A stretch of 64,000 bases of DNA from Mesorhizobium sp. LSJC280B00 (GTDB taxonomy: Bacteria > Pseudomonadota > Alphaproteobacteria > Rhizobiales > Rhizobiaceae), in NCBI RefSeq assembly GCF_000502835.1, contig NZ_AYVL01000008.1, positions 50,321 to 114,320 of the forward strand. Direction: 5' to 3'. Shown piece after piece: positions 1 through 8,105 of the stretch. The position numbers were made by a program, and so were the translations under genes. The notes below the pieces were generated by a model. It worked only from the letters and a program-made list of their open reading frames with translations, ran no database searches and was not told where the DNA came from. How positions within the stretch are numbered: the first letter of the stretch is position 1; every line of letters starts with the position of its first letter.

Positions 1-71
1 AGCACGCCGGCGAGCAAGGCAGCCAGGCCGAGGCCTCCAAGAAGATAACGCCATAACGATGCCAAACCCAT
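1..71 (-). CDS. N-terminus of an unidentified membrane or exported protein (runs off left edge)
   Basis: Only the first 23 codons are present. The ATG at 69-71 on the minus strand is preceded by an AGGA-like ribosome site. The visible N-terminus (MGLASLWRYL, then a Gly/Leu/Ala-rich hydrophobic stretch) looks like a signal peptide or first membrane segment. It is divergent from the sugar kinase at 223, leaving about 150 bp for both promoters. The family cannot be named from this fragment. Confidence 0.45.
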   Translation of the reverse strand, partial: MGLASLWRYLLGGLGLAALLAGV

Positions 72-222
72 TCCTGTTCTGCGGATAACGTTTCGCTGGG
101 CAGATCGCGTCCCACGCCCCTGTGGGAAATCGCGCCCAGTGCAAGAATCCGCCGTTGCCAAGCATGGCGCTGCCGGTTGCAAAAAGCTACAGCACCGCAA
201 TTGCAGGATGGAGGAGTGCTTC

Positions 223-1152
223 ATGGCAGGAAACGGCATCGCCTCGATCGGCGAGTGCATGCTCGAGCTTTCGGGCCAGGCCGGGCCGAACTGGCGCATG
301 GGCTTTGCCGGCGACACGTTCAACACTTTATGGGCGCTGCATGCCTTGAGCGGCGACCGGCCGGCGACCTATGTGTCGGCCTTCGGCGACGACCCGTTCT
401 CACGCGACCAGATCAAGTTCCTGGCCGAGAACGGCATCGGCATCGGCGCCAGCCCGGTGATAGCGGGCGCCCGCCCCGGCCTCTATGCGATCACGCTGAC
501 CGGCGCCGAACGTTCTTTCACCTATTGGCGGGCCGATGCGGCCGCAAGGCAGTTGGCTTCGGACCCAGCCGCTTTGCAGAAAAGCCTTGAAAACCAGGCG
601 CTTGTCTATTTTTCCGGTATAACTTTGGCAATCCTCGACGACGACGCACGCACGGTGCTGCTGACGGCCGTGGCCAAGGCGCGCGCGGCCGGCTCGCTGA
701 TCGCCTTCGATCCCAACTACCGGCCGCGGCTATGGCGCCAAAGCGAGGAAGCGCAGGCCGCGATCCTCGAGGCGCTCGCCGTCGCCGACATCGCGCTCCC
801 GACCTTTCCCGACGAGCAGATGCTGTTTGGTGATACGACACCGCAGAAAACAGCTGAACGGCTGCGAAAGCTGGTCGGCGAAGTCGTCGTCAAGAACGGC
901 GAGGAACCGGCGCTGATCGCGCAAAACGGAACCTTGCAATCGGTGCCGGCGGTACACGTCGCCACCCCGGTCGACACCACCGGCGCCGGCGACTCCTTCA
1001 ACGGCGCCTATCTCGCCGCTCGCCTTGCCAGCCATGCCCCGGCAGAGGCGGTGCTGCGCGCCCATCGCGTCGCCGCCGCCGTCGTGCAGGTGCGCGGCGC
1101 CCTGGCGCCGTTCGAGACGCTCAAGGCTGCGTTCGAGGCAACTGCTATCTGA
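223..1152 (+). CDS. kdgK: 2-dehydro-3-deoxygluconokinase (PfkB/ribokinase family)
   Basis: This 309-residue cytoplasmic kinase should phosphorylate 2-keto-3-deoxygluconate (KDG) with ATP to KDPG, feeding the Entner-Doudoroff pathway. An N-terminal GECMLEL strand and the GFAGDTFNTLWAL motif bind the sugar. The C-terminal PfkB signature DTTGAGDSFNGAYLA holds the catalytic Asp and the anion hole. The start at 223 has a strong GGAGGAG seven bases upstream; an in-frame ATG at 139 would add 28 atypical residues and was rejected. The last 8 bases overlap the convergent oxidoreductase gene. Assignment to KDG rather than another sugar follows the family pattern; the substrate is an inference. Confidence 0.85.
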   Translation: MAGNGIASIGECMLELSGQAGPNWRMGFAGDTFNTLWALHALSGDRPATYVSAFGDDPFSRDQIKFLAENGIGIGASPVIAGARPGLYAITLTGAERSFTYWRADAAARQLASDPAALQKSLENQALVYFSGITLAILDDDARTVLLTAVAKARAAGSLIAFDPNYRPRLWRQSEEAQAAILEALAVADIALPTFPDEQMLFGDTTPQKTAERLRKLVGEVVVKNGEEPALIAQNGTLQSVPAVHVATPVDTTGAGDSFNGAYLAARLASHAPAEAVLRAHRVAAAVVQVRGALAPFETLKAAFEATAI

Positions 1153-2146
1153 CCTTGATGACGACCTTGCCCTTGGCGCGTCCTGTTTCGACATAGGCCA
1201 GAGCGTCATTGGTCGCTTCGAATGGAAAGACCCGATCCACAACCGGGCGGATCGCGCCGGCTTCGATGAGAGCGGTGATTTTGCTCAGCTGATCGCCCTG
1301 CGCCCACATGAAAAGGAACGAAAACTGCACGCCGCGGCGCTTGGCTTTGGCCCGAATTCCGCGACTCAGGAAGCGCAGCACCAGCCTCAGCATCAAGTTC
1401 AGTCCCTTTTCCCTGGCAAATTCGGGATCCGGTGGACCGGAGATGGAGATGAGCTTGCCACCCGGTTTCAGCACGCTCAGGGATTCTTCCAGTGTCTTGG
1501 CGTCCTGGCTGTTCAAGACGACATCGTAGCCCGACAGAACTTTCTCGAAGTCGTCTTTCCTGTAATCGACGACGACATCGGCGCCGAGACTTTTGACCAG
1601 ATCGGCACTCGCCGCGCTCGCGGTTGTCGCAACGGTCGCGCCGAGGTGCTTGGCTAACTGAATAGCAAATGTCCCGACGCCGCCGGAACCAGCCTGAATG
1701 AAGACCTTCTGTCCCTTCTTCAGGTTTGCCCGTTCGATGAGCGTCTGCCAGGCGGTGAGACCGACCAGGGGAATCGACGCCGCCTCTTCCATACTGAGAT
1801 TCTCGGGCCTCAAGGCTACGTCGGCCTCATTCACGGCAATGAATTCGGCGAATGTCCCAATCCGGCCATCGCGCGGCCGCGCATAGACCTCGTCGCCTGC
1901 CTTGAACTTGCTGACTTTCGATCCCACGCGGATAACCTTCCCAGCCACGTCGTGGCCCAGGATGAAGGGCCGGCGGTAGGGCAAGATGAGCTTGAATTCT
2001 CCGGTTGTGACCTTGGAATCGAGCAGGTTCACCCCTGCGGCATGGACCTCGACCAAGACATCGCTGTCCTGGAGCTCCGGCTCCGGCATTTCGGCCAGCC
2101 TCAGGGTGCCCTTTTTATTATACTTATCGACAACGAATGCCTTCAT
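1145..2146 (-). CDS. Zinc-independent MDR oxidoreductase (NADPH:quinone reductase-like)
   Basis: A 333-residue medium-chain dehydrogenase/reductase. It has the GroES-like N-terminal domain (LGHDVAGKVIRVG) and the Rossmann fold motif GSGGVGTFAIQLAKHLGA. The Cys/His ligands for catalytic or structural zinc are missing, so it belongs with the quinone reductase/enoyl reductase branch and should reduce quinones or activated alkenes with NADPH. It lies 5 bp after the alpha/beta hydrolase and downstream of an SDR gene on the same strand. These three form a likely operon divergent from a TetR regulator. The physiological substrate cannot be inferred. Confidence 0.8.
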   Translation of the reverse strand: MKAFVVDKYNKKGTLRLAEMPEPELQDSDVLVEVHAAGVNLLDSKVTTGEFKLILPYRRPFILGHDVAGKVIRVGSKVSKFKAGDEVYARPRDGRIGTFAEFIAVNEADVALRPENLSMEEAASIPLVGLTAWQTLIERANLKKGQKVFIQAGSGGVGTFAIQLAKHLGATVATTASAASADLVKSLGADVVVDYRKDDFEKVLSGYDVVLNSQDAKTLEESLSVLKPGGKLISISGPPDPEFAREKGLNLMLRLVLRFLSRGIRAKAKRRGVQFSFLFMWAQGDQLSKITALIEAGAIRPVVDRVFPFEATNDALAYVETGRAKGKVVIKVR

Positions 2147-2151
2147 GGCAG

Positions 2152-3099
2152 TTACTTTCTAAGAATGTCTGTTGTTGTTCGGGACGAAACAAGCCGAACG
2201 TTTTCAGCTGCATGGCCGCCCTGCGGCAAGGCCTCAGCCTCGAGGAAGGACAGGGCTTTCGGGACAAAATCGGCGTAGTTCTGAAATACCCCGCCATGCC
2301 CGGCATCCGGATAGATAACCAGATGCGCCCCCGGGATACGCCCGGCGAGATCATAGGTATTGCTGCTCGGCACCATCCTGTCCTGGTCGCCATTCGCAAC
2401 CAAAGTGGGAATGCGGATGGTGCTCAGGTCTTGTGGCGCCTGGAGTCCGTAGGCCTTGATCGCCTTGAGTTGCGCGCCGAACGCACTCAGCGATACCGCT
2501 TTGTCCCGGTTATTCCGGCGCTCTTTCAACCGTCGCAGAAATGCGTTTGCGGCGCGGCGGCCATTCGGCGTTCTTGTGAAGAAGAGATAGTACTTCGGAT
2601 CCCGAAAAGTCAGCGCGCCCTTGATCATGTCCACGATCGTCAGCGGCGTCACCCTGTCGATGCCTTGCCCACCGGCCGGCCCCGTGCCAGCCAGGATGAG
2701 TTTGCGCACAAGCTTGGGCTCGGTCAGCACAATCTCTTGCGCCACGAAGCCGCCGAGTGAAAAGCCGAAGAGATCGACTTCTTCGAACCCCAGCGCCCGG
2801 ACAAAGGCGACCGCATCCCGCGCCATGCCGGAAATGGTCGACGGAGTTTTGCCACCCGAAGCACCGATGCCGCGATTGTCGAAGGCAATCACCCGCCGGG
2901 TCGCAGCGAGGCCATCGACGATGCGCGGATCAAAATTGTCCAGCTGAGCAGCCAGATGGTTGAGCAGGATCACCGGCACGCCCGTCCTGGGCCCGAGTTC
3001 CCTGTACGCAAAAGCTATGCCGCCGACATCGACCGAGCGCGTTGGCGCGTCCTGGAACAACGCCGGTGAACGCGGCGACCGATTGGATCTATGTGTCAT
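2152..3099 (-). CDS. Alpha/beta-fold hydrolase
   Basis: A 315-residue hydrolase. The nucleophile elbow is FGFSLGGF (GxSxG), the acid is the Asp in NGDQDRMVP, and the catalytic His is in DAGHGGVF. The oxyanion region is ILLNHLAAQLDNFDP. The start at 3099 (MTHRSNRS) has CGGAGGCG upstream; a longer start at 3156 has no such site. It is the middle gene of the SDR-hydrolase-MDR set controlled, by inference, by the divergent TetR gene. It could be an esterase, lactonase or C-C hydrolase; the sequence alone does not decide. Confidence 0.8.
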   Translation of the reverse strand: MTHRSNRSPRSPALFQDAPTRSVDVGGIAFAYRELGPRTGVPVILLNHLAAQLDNFDPRIVDGLAATRRVIAFDNRGIGASGGKTPSTISGMARDAVAFVRALGFEEVDLFGFSLGGFVAQEIVLTEPKLVRKLILAGTGPAGGQGIDRVTPLTIVDMIKGALTFRDPKYYLFFTRTPNGRRAANAFLRRLKERRNNRDKAVSLSAFGAQLKAIKAYGLQAPQDLSTIRIPTLVANGDQDRMVPSSNTYDLAGRIPGAHLVIYPDAGHGGVFQNYADFVPKALSFLEAEALPQGGHAAENVRLVSSRTTTDILRK

Positions 3100-3185
3100 G
3101 CTTGGCGCCTCCGTTTCGAAGGGCCTGGCCAAATGTGTCGTAGTTGCTAGTCGCATGTGCGTGAAATCCTCTGGCTCGCCGTTGT

Positions 3186-4001
3186 TCAGACCGGCAGTCG
3201 GAACTGCTTGCGCAGGCTCTTGTCGAAAATCCCCGCGGGGGCAAAGCGGCGCAGCAGGCTGACCTGGCGCGCTGCCTTACCAGCGGTATAGCGCCGCCGC
3301 GGACGGGCATCGGTCGCTGCCTTGACAACCACATCCGCCACCACTTCCGGCCGATCGGCCTTGGGCATCACATCGCCCAGCAGCGCCTTGAACCCGGCTC
3401 GAGCCCGATCGTATTCCTTCAACAGCGAATCCGGCTCGATGCCGTTCTGGTCGAAGACGGTGCGGACGAATGCCGGCTCGATGACGGAAACGCGGACGTT
3501 GAAGGCGCGCACCTCGTGGTCGAGCGATTCCGAATAGCCTTCGAGCGCGTGCTTGACCGCCGAGTAATGAGCTGTGTATGGCGCGGGTACCAGTCCCAGA
3601 ATCGAGCCGATATTGATGATGCGCCCTTCGCCGCGCCGCCGCATCGACGGCAACACCGCATTGGTCATCCGCATGACGCCGAACAGATTGACGTCGAATA
3701 GGGCTTGTACCTGTGCGACCGAGGATTCCTCGGCGCCTCCTAGCAGACCGACACCGGCATTGTTGACCAGGAGGTCGATCCGGCCAGTCTGCGCAAGCAC
3801 GGTGGCAACGAGCGCATTGACGGCCGCATCATCGGTCACGTCGCATGCCAGCATGGTCACTCCGCCCGGACCATTACTGGTCTTGCGGCGACTTGTCCCG
3901 AAGACAGTGAAACCCGCCCGCGCCAAGGCCTCGGCGCTGGCGCGGCCGATGCCCGAGGAGGCTCCGGTCACGATTGCGGTTTTTTCAGAATTCCCATTCA
4001 T
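3186..4001 (-). CDS. Short-chain dehydrogenase/reductase
   Basis: A 271-residue classical SDR with the cofactor motif TGASSGIGRASAEALA near the N-terminus, the structural NNAGVG motif, and the catalytic triad Ser, Tyr, Lys in GSILGL and YTAHYSAVKHALEGY. The C-terminal part (residues 200-271) is the variable substrate-binding lobe. It is the first gene of the minus-strand operon and faces the TetR gene across about 107 bp that carry two inverted repeats. The NADP(H) preference and substrate are not determinable here. Confidence 0.85.
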   Translation of the reverse strand: MNGNSEKTAIVTGASSGIGRASAEALARAGFTVFGTSRRKTSNGPGGVTMLACDVTDDAAVNALVATVLAQTGRIDLLVNNAGVGLLGGAEESSVAQVQALFDVNLFGVMRMTNAVLPSMRRRGEGRIINIGSILGLVPAPYTAHYSAVKHALEGYSESLDHEVRAFNVRVSVIEPAFVRTVFDQNGIEPDSLLKEYDRARAGFKALLGDVMPKADRPEVVADVVVKAATDARPRRRYTAGKAARQVSLLRRFAPAGIFDKSLRKQFRLPV

Positions 4002-4048
4002 TTTTGATGTTCCAGGTTCGAGAGGTCTAGCTTATTTCCACGAATTGA

Positions 4049-4081
4049 ATTATGGTCGTAATATCAGATTATGAACATAAT
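4049..4081. promoter_or_regulatory. Twin inverted repeats, probable TetR operators
   Basis: Two 14-bp sites lie in the SDR/TetR divergent region. ATTATGAACATAAT (4068-4081) is a perfect 6-2-6 palindrome. ATTATGGTCGTAAT (4049-4062) is the same with one mismatch. Their centres are 19 bp apart, close to two helical turns. Position and symmetry suggest an operator for the adjacent TetR protein controlling both directions; this is an inference. Confidence 0.6.
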
Positions 4082-4108
4082 GCAATAGCAGGACAGGAAA
4101 GAAAGACC

Positions 4109-4693
4109 ATGCGCTACGAAAAGGGCCGAAAAGACGCGTCACGCAGCCGGATCATGGAGGTCGCCGCCGAACGTTTTCGATCTGACGGCATCGCGGCGTC
4201 CGGGCTGGCGACCATCATGAGCGACGCCGGGCTGACGAACGGCGCCTTCTATCCGCACTTCCAGTCCAAGGCGGAGCTCGTCCGTGAAAGCGTGGCGGCG
4301 GCGCTGGACGCGCAGTCGCATCAAGTGCAGGAAGCGTTGGCCGCCGGCGGTCCGGAAATGGCCATAGAGACGTATCTATCGGCCGAGCACCGGGACAATC
4401 CTGGAAAGGGTTGTGCTTCGGCCGCGTTGTTGCCGGAAATCGCGCGGCAGCCGCCTGAAACGCGAGCCCTCTATGCCGAGCGCGTTCAATCCCTGGTGCG
4501 CCAGATAGCCGAAGCTCTGCCGCCGACCGAGGATCCCGAGGGCGCTGCGTTGGGCATGTTTGCAACGCTCATCGGCGCGCTTCAACTCGCGCGCGCCGTG
4601 GAAGGGACGGAATTGTCGGATCGCATCCTTGCGGCGGGAGCAGTTGCCGCAAAGGCGCTGATCCGGCCGGTTCAAGACGAGGTGGCCCCCTGA
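4109..4693 (+). CDS. TetR/AcrR family transcriptional regulator
   Basis: A 194-residue repressor-type protein. The N-terminal helix-turn-helix (about residues 10-55) includes the family pattern AGLTNGAFYPHFQSKAELV. The C-terminal ligand domain has the pattern CASAALLPEIAR seen in small-aldehyde or xenobiotic-responsive TetR members. The start at 4109 follows a purine-rich AGGACAGGAAAG site; the upstream in-frame ATG at 4052 would run through the putative operators and was rejected. It is divergent from the SDR-hydrolase-MDR operon, its likely target. A degraded copy of its C-terminal region occurs at 10710-10817. Confidence 0.85.
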   Translation: MRYEKGRKDASRSRIMEVAAERFRSDGIAASGLATIMSDAGLTNGAFYPHFQSKAELVRESVAAALDAQSHQVQEALAAGGPEMAIETYLSAEHRDNPGKGCASAALLPEIARQPPETRALYAERVQSLVRQIAEALPPTEDPEGAALGMFATLIGALQLARAVEGTELSDRILAAGAVAAKALIRPVQDEVAP

Positions 4694-4705
4694 GGGCAGC
4701 CCGGA

Positions 4706-5704
4706 TTATTCGGCCGGCTCGAATCTGCCTTGCACCAAGACTGTCTCCACCGGCCCAAGCGGATTGATGATCCGGCTCTCCAGGACTTCGATAAGTTTGC
4801 GTCCAACACCCGCCATATCCACGGAATGAACTCCGATCTTTGCCGGCAGGAAGCGTGCCAGCCGCGTGCTGTCACGGGTGACGATGTGGACGTCGCGGCC
4901 TGGTGTAAGACCCCGCTTGCCGAGAGCGTGCAACGCTCCCAGAAGGCCCAGTTCGTTGGCGCACGCCAAGCCCGTTGGCGGATCTGATGACGCCAGCAAG
5001 CGATCGAACCAGCCTGCGCTCGATTCCATGGTGAACATGCCATGACCGATCAACGATGGGTCGATCGGAATACCAGCCTCGGCCATTGCCCTTCCATACC
5101 CGGAAAGACGCATGGCACTCGCCTGGTCCTCCGGAACGAGAAGTTGCAGCGCAATGCGTCGACAGCCCTTATCCATGAGCCGCCGGGTCGCCTCGTAGGC
5201 AATCTGTTCATTGTCGACATCGACATAAGGATACGCGATATCCATGTCGGTTCTTCCAAACGCGACGAACGGCATGCGTTTATCCAGCAGCAGCTTGACG
5301 CGCGGATCAGCCGACACCAGGCGCGTGATGACCAGGCCGTCTGCGCTGCGAGCCTGAAGCTGCCGCTGCACACTCTCAACGGGATCGTCGTCGGGAGTGG
5401 TGGAATAGATGGACAGACTATAACCGGCTTGCCGCGCCGCCAGCGTCATGCCTTCGATTAAAGGAAGCTTCAACAGATCGGACAGATGGTCTCGTGTTTC
5501 CATCGGGAGTACGGCCGTCAGCGTCTGCGTTCGACCGGTTTTGAGCGCGCGACCATGATGATTTGGTAAATAGCCGACCCGCTTAGCCGCCTCCTTGACG
5601 CGGGCTATGGTCGAGGGCTGCACTTCCGGTCCATCTTTCAGAGCGCGGGAAACCGTGGTCACCGACAGGGAAAGTTCCGCGGCGATCTGCTTTAGATTGG
5701 CCAT
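4706..5704 (-). CDS. LacI family transcriptional regulator
   Basis: A 332-residue regulator. The N-terminal LacI helix-turn-helix begins MANLKQIAAELSLSVTTVSRA, with the hinge pattern NHHGRALKTGR. A periplasmic-binding-protein-like effector domain follows. It is divergent from the ABC transporter operon starting at 5902. The chosen start at 5704 begins the HTH directly; an alternative ATG at 5755 adds 17 residues and overlaps a TAACGTTA core that looks like a second operator, which argues for the shorter form. The effector is probably the transported compound or a product of the phosphorylase-like enzyme at 9788. Confidence 0.85.
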   Translation of the reverse strand: MANLKQIAAELSLSVTTVSRALKDGPEVQPSTIARVKEAAKRVGYLPNHHGRALKTGRTQTLTAVLPMETRDHLSDLLKLPLIEGMTLAARQAGYSLSIYSTTPDDDPVESVQRQLQARSADGLVITRLVSADPRVKLLLDKRMPFVAFGRTDMDIAYPYVDVDNEQIAYEATRRLMDKGCRRIALQLLVPEDQASAMRLSGYGRAMAEAGIPIDPSLIGHGMFTMESSAGWFDRLLASSDPPTGLACANELGLLGALHALGKRGLTPGRDVHIVTRDSTRLARFLPAKIGVHSVDMAGVGRKLIEVLESRIINPLGPVETVLVQGRFEPAE

Positions 5705-5754
5705 TGTTCGCCCGACTTCATTTGCGAAAGCGCCGGCTGATTTGCTGACCGCCA

Positions 5755-5762
5755 TAACGTTA
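5755..5762. promoter_or_regulatory. Core of a second LacI-type operator
   Basis: TAACGTTA repeats the centre of the perfect palindrome at 5831-5848 and lies in the leader of the LacI gene, about 80 bp away. It could serve autoregulation or looping. It is short, so confidence is limited. Confidence 0.35.
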
Positions 5763-5830
5763 CCGAATTCGACATCCCGGTCAATCGAAACTCCCGTAGG
5801 AAGCAGCTTGACTCCAGCGCATTGAGATGC

Positions 5831-5848
5831 AATCGTAACGTTACGATT
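5831..5848. promoter_or_regulatory. Perfect 18-bp palindrome, probable LacI-family operator
   Basis: AATCGTAACGTTACGATT is perfectly symmetric with a central CG, typical of LacI/GalR-family operators. It lies between the LacI gene and the binding-protein gene, about 53 bp upstream of the latter's ATG. It is the natural control site for the 5902-10708 operon. Confidence 0.7.
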
Positions 5849-5901
5849 ACAAAATAATGGCTCTTTTGAGCGATGTTTGATAAAGTTGGGGAGGAGAACC
5901 T

Positions 5902-6942
5902 ATGTCCTGGCTACGCATTTCCTTAACAGCATTCGCAATCTCGGCTGCCCTGCCCGTTCATGCGCAAACAGTCACCATCACGACCGCAGGTGGGGATTAT
6001 GGTAACGCCATGAAGGAAGCCATGTGGGGCCCTGCTGCAAAAGAGCTTGGCTATGATGTCCGCGAGGAGACCCTAAGCGACGGCCTGGCCGCCTTGAAGA
6101 TGCAGGTCACCTCGGGTGCGGTCACGACCGACGTCATTCACCTGGGCTCACCGGAAGGTGCCCAGGCCGCCGCACAATCGCTGCTGGAGCCACTCGACTA
6201 CAAGATCATCGATCCGAAATCCGTCCCGGAGGGTGCGAAGTCCGACTACTGCTATCCGTTTGACTCCTATGGCACCGTCATGTCGTGGAACACCAAGACC
6301 TATGGCGAGAACCCGCCGAAGACATGGGCGGAATTCTGGGATGTTGCCAAATTTTCTGGCCGTCGCGCGTTGCGCGCCAATGCGCAAGACTCGATCGAGA
6401 TCGCGCTGCTCTCCGATGGCGTGGCACCGGCGGACGTCTATTCCGTGCTCAGCACCCCGGAAGGGCTAGAGCGCGCCATCAAGCGGCTTGAAGCGATCAA
6501 ACCAGATGTCGCCGTGTGGTGGACCTCGGGCGCCCAGTCCGCGCAGTTGCTGAAAGACGGTGAGGCGGATTTGGTCATTACCTGGAACGGACGCGCGCAA
6601 ACCGTGAAAGCAGATGGCGGCGCGGCTGACTACACGTTCAAGGGTTCGGTCATCGGCACGGACTGTCTTGGGGTGCCGAAGGGAGCGCCGAACAAGGAAG
6701 CCGCGATGAAGCTCATCGCAGCGATGACGCAGCCCGCGCGGGTTGCCAAGCTGACCGATTTCATTGCCTACGGCCCAGTCAATCCTGCGGCATATGAGGG
6801 TGGCCTTATTCCCGAGGACCGTCTGAAGACCCTTGCGACCGCACCTGAAAATGCTGGCACTTCGGTGTTTTCCAATTCAGAATGGTGGGTCAAGAATGGC
6901 GAGGCTGCCCAAAGAGCCTTCGATGAAATGATGGCTCGCTGA
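5902..6942 (+). CDS. ABC transporter substrate-binding protein, polyamine/PotD-like (family 1)
   Basis: A 346-residue periplasmic protein with a Sec signal peptide (MSWLRISLTAFAIS, cleavage after PVHA). The mature part starts TVTITTAGGDYGNAMKEA and has the two-lobed PotD-like pattern, including SYGTVMSWNTKTYGENPPKTWAEFWD. RBS GGGGAGGAG precedes the start. It heads the operon of ATPase, two permeases and an MTA-phosphorylase-like enzyme. By family it would bind putrescine, spermidine or a related cation; the last gene of the operon makes a nucleoside or thio-nucleoside ligand equally possible. A palindromic repeat separates it from the ATPase gene. Confidence 0.85.
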   Translation: MSWLRISLTAFAISAALPVHAQTVTITTAGGDYGNAMKEAMWGPAAKELGYDVREETLSDGLAALKMQVTSGAVTTDVIHLGSPEGAQAAAQSLLEPLDYKIIDPKSVPEGAKSDYCYPFDSYGTVMSWNTKTYGENPPKTWAEFWDVAKFSGRRALRANAQDSIEIALLSDGVAPADVYSVLSTPEGLERAIKRLEAIKPDVAVWWTSGAQSAQLLKDGEADLVITWNGRAQTVKADGGAADYTFKGSVIGTDCLGVPKGAPNKEAAMKLIAAMTQPARVAKLTDFIAYGPVNPAAYEGGLIPEDRLKTLATAPENAGTSVFSNSEWWVKNGEAAQRAFDEMMAR

Positions 6943-6956
6943 CTCTCAGCTCTGAC

Positions 6957-7050
6957 GCATGTCGCGCAAAAATGTGCAGCGCGACAACGACATGCATGAA
7001 AACAAGAACCTAAAGCGCGTCGCGTGAAGCCGGTCGAACGCGATGCGCTT
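6957..7050. repeat. Dispersed double-palindrome repeat, copy 1
   Basis: This roughly 95-bp element is repeated at 62435-62533. It starts GCATGTCGCGCAAAA and closes its first arm with CGACATGC. A second arm pair follows, from AAAGCGCGTCGC to GCGATGCGCTT. It fills the gap between binding-protein and ATPase genes and may lower readthrough or stabilise the upstream mRNA, as REP elements do. Confidence 0.75.
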
Positions 7051-7064
7051 CAAGGCTGGAGCAC

Positions 7065-8105
7065 ATGATGAAGTCGCTCGCGATCACCATCGAAAGCGTG
7101 CACAAGGCTTATGGGTCCTACGTCGCACTGGATGATGTTTCGCTCGACATTCAGGCTGGCGAATTCCTCACGCTGCTTGGACCATCGGGATCGGGCAAGA
7201 CCACGTTACTCATGGCTCTGGCCGGTTTTGTCAGGCCGGATTCCGGTAAACTTTTCTTGGGCGATCGAGACATCACCCGCCTGCCGCCCGACAAACGAGA
7301 CATCGGCATAGTATTCCAGAATTACGCCTTGTTTCCGCACATGAATGTCCTGGCGAATGTCGCGTATCCGCTGGTGCTGCGCAAGGTACCGAGAGCGGAG
7401 GCGCGTCAGCGGGCGCTTGATACCTTGGCCCGCGTGAAGCTGGATGGTCTGGCGGAGCGCAATATTGCCGCACTATCCGGCGGCCAACGTCAACGGGTGG
7501 CATTGGCGCGGGCTATCGTCTTCGAACCGCGCGTGATGTTGATGGACGAGCCGCTGTCGGCGCTCGACAAGAACCTGCGCGAGACCATGCAGTATGAGAT
7601 CCGGCGTCTGCATGATCATCTACGGATCACCACGATCTATGTAACCCACGACCAGCGCGAAGCGCTGATTATGTCTGACCGGATTGCGGTGATGAATTCT
7701 GGCCGCATCCAGCAGATAGATACGCCGCAGCGGATTTATGATCGTCCATCGACCCGCTTCGTCGCGGAGTTCATGGGCGAGGCCAACATTGTGGCCCCGG
7801 GCTCAGCGCGCAGAATCGACGGCGCCGAAGCATCACGCGAAACTCTGATGATCCGCGCCGAAAGCTTCCATCTTGATGCGAAGCTCGTCGGGGGAGACGG
7901 AGTGGCTCTCGAAGGAATACTGCGCGCCAAAGCGTTCCGCGGCGAGAACTGGCTTTTGACGCTGGCGCTTGACGGCGGGCAAGAGGTTCTTGTCTGCATT
8001 CCGGCAGCGCTGGCCGGCGGCTGCGCCGAGCTTGCCGCCGGTCAGCGGATGACCGCATATGCACCAGCAGCGAAGGTTCACGCGATACCGGGAGCGATGG
8101 CGTGA
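7065..8105 (+). CDS. ABC transporter ATP-binding protein, PotA-like
   Basis: A 346-residue ATPase energising the importer from the cytoplasmic face. Walker A is LGPSGSGKTT, the Q-loop is VFQNYALFPHM, the signature is LSGGQRQRVALARA, Walker B is VMLMDEPLSALD, and the switch His is in YVTHDQRE. The C-terminal part (from about residue 240) is the TOBE-type regulatory domain of PotA/MalK proteins. Two consecutive ATGs (7065 and 7068) sit behind a GGAG; the second has better spacing. The stop overlaps the GTG of the next gene. Confidence 0.88.
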   Translation: MMKSLAITIESVHKAYGSYVALDDVSLDIQAGEFLTLLGPSGSGKTTLLMALAGFVRPDSGKLFLGDRDITRLPPDKRDIGIVFQNYALFPHMNVLANVAYPLVLRKVPRAEARQRALDTLARVKLDGLAERNIAALSGGQRQRVALARAIVFEPRVMLMDEPLSALDKNLRETMQYEIRRLHDHLRITTIYVTHDQREALIMSDRIAVMNSGRIQQIDTPQRIYDRPSTRFVAEFMGEANIVAPGSARRIDGAEASRETLMIRAESFHLDAKLVGGDGVALEGILRAKAFRGENWLLTLALDGGQEVLVCIPAALAGGCAELAAGQRMTAYAPAAKVHAIPGAMA

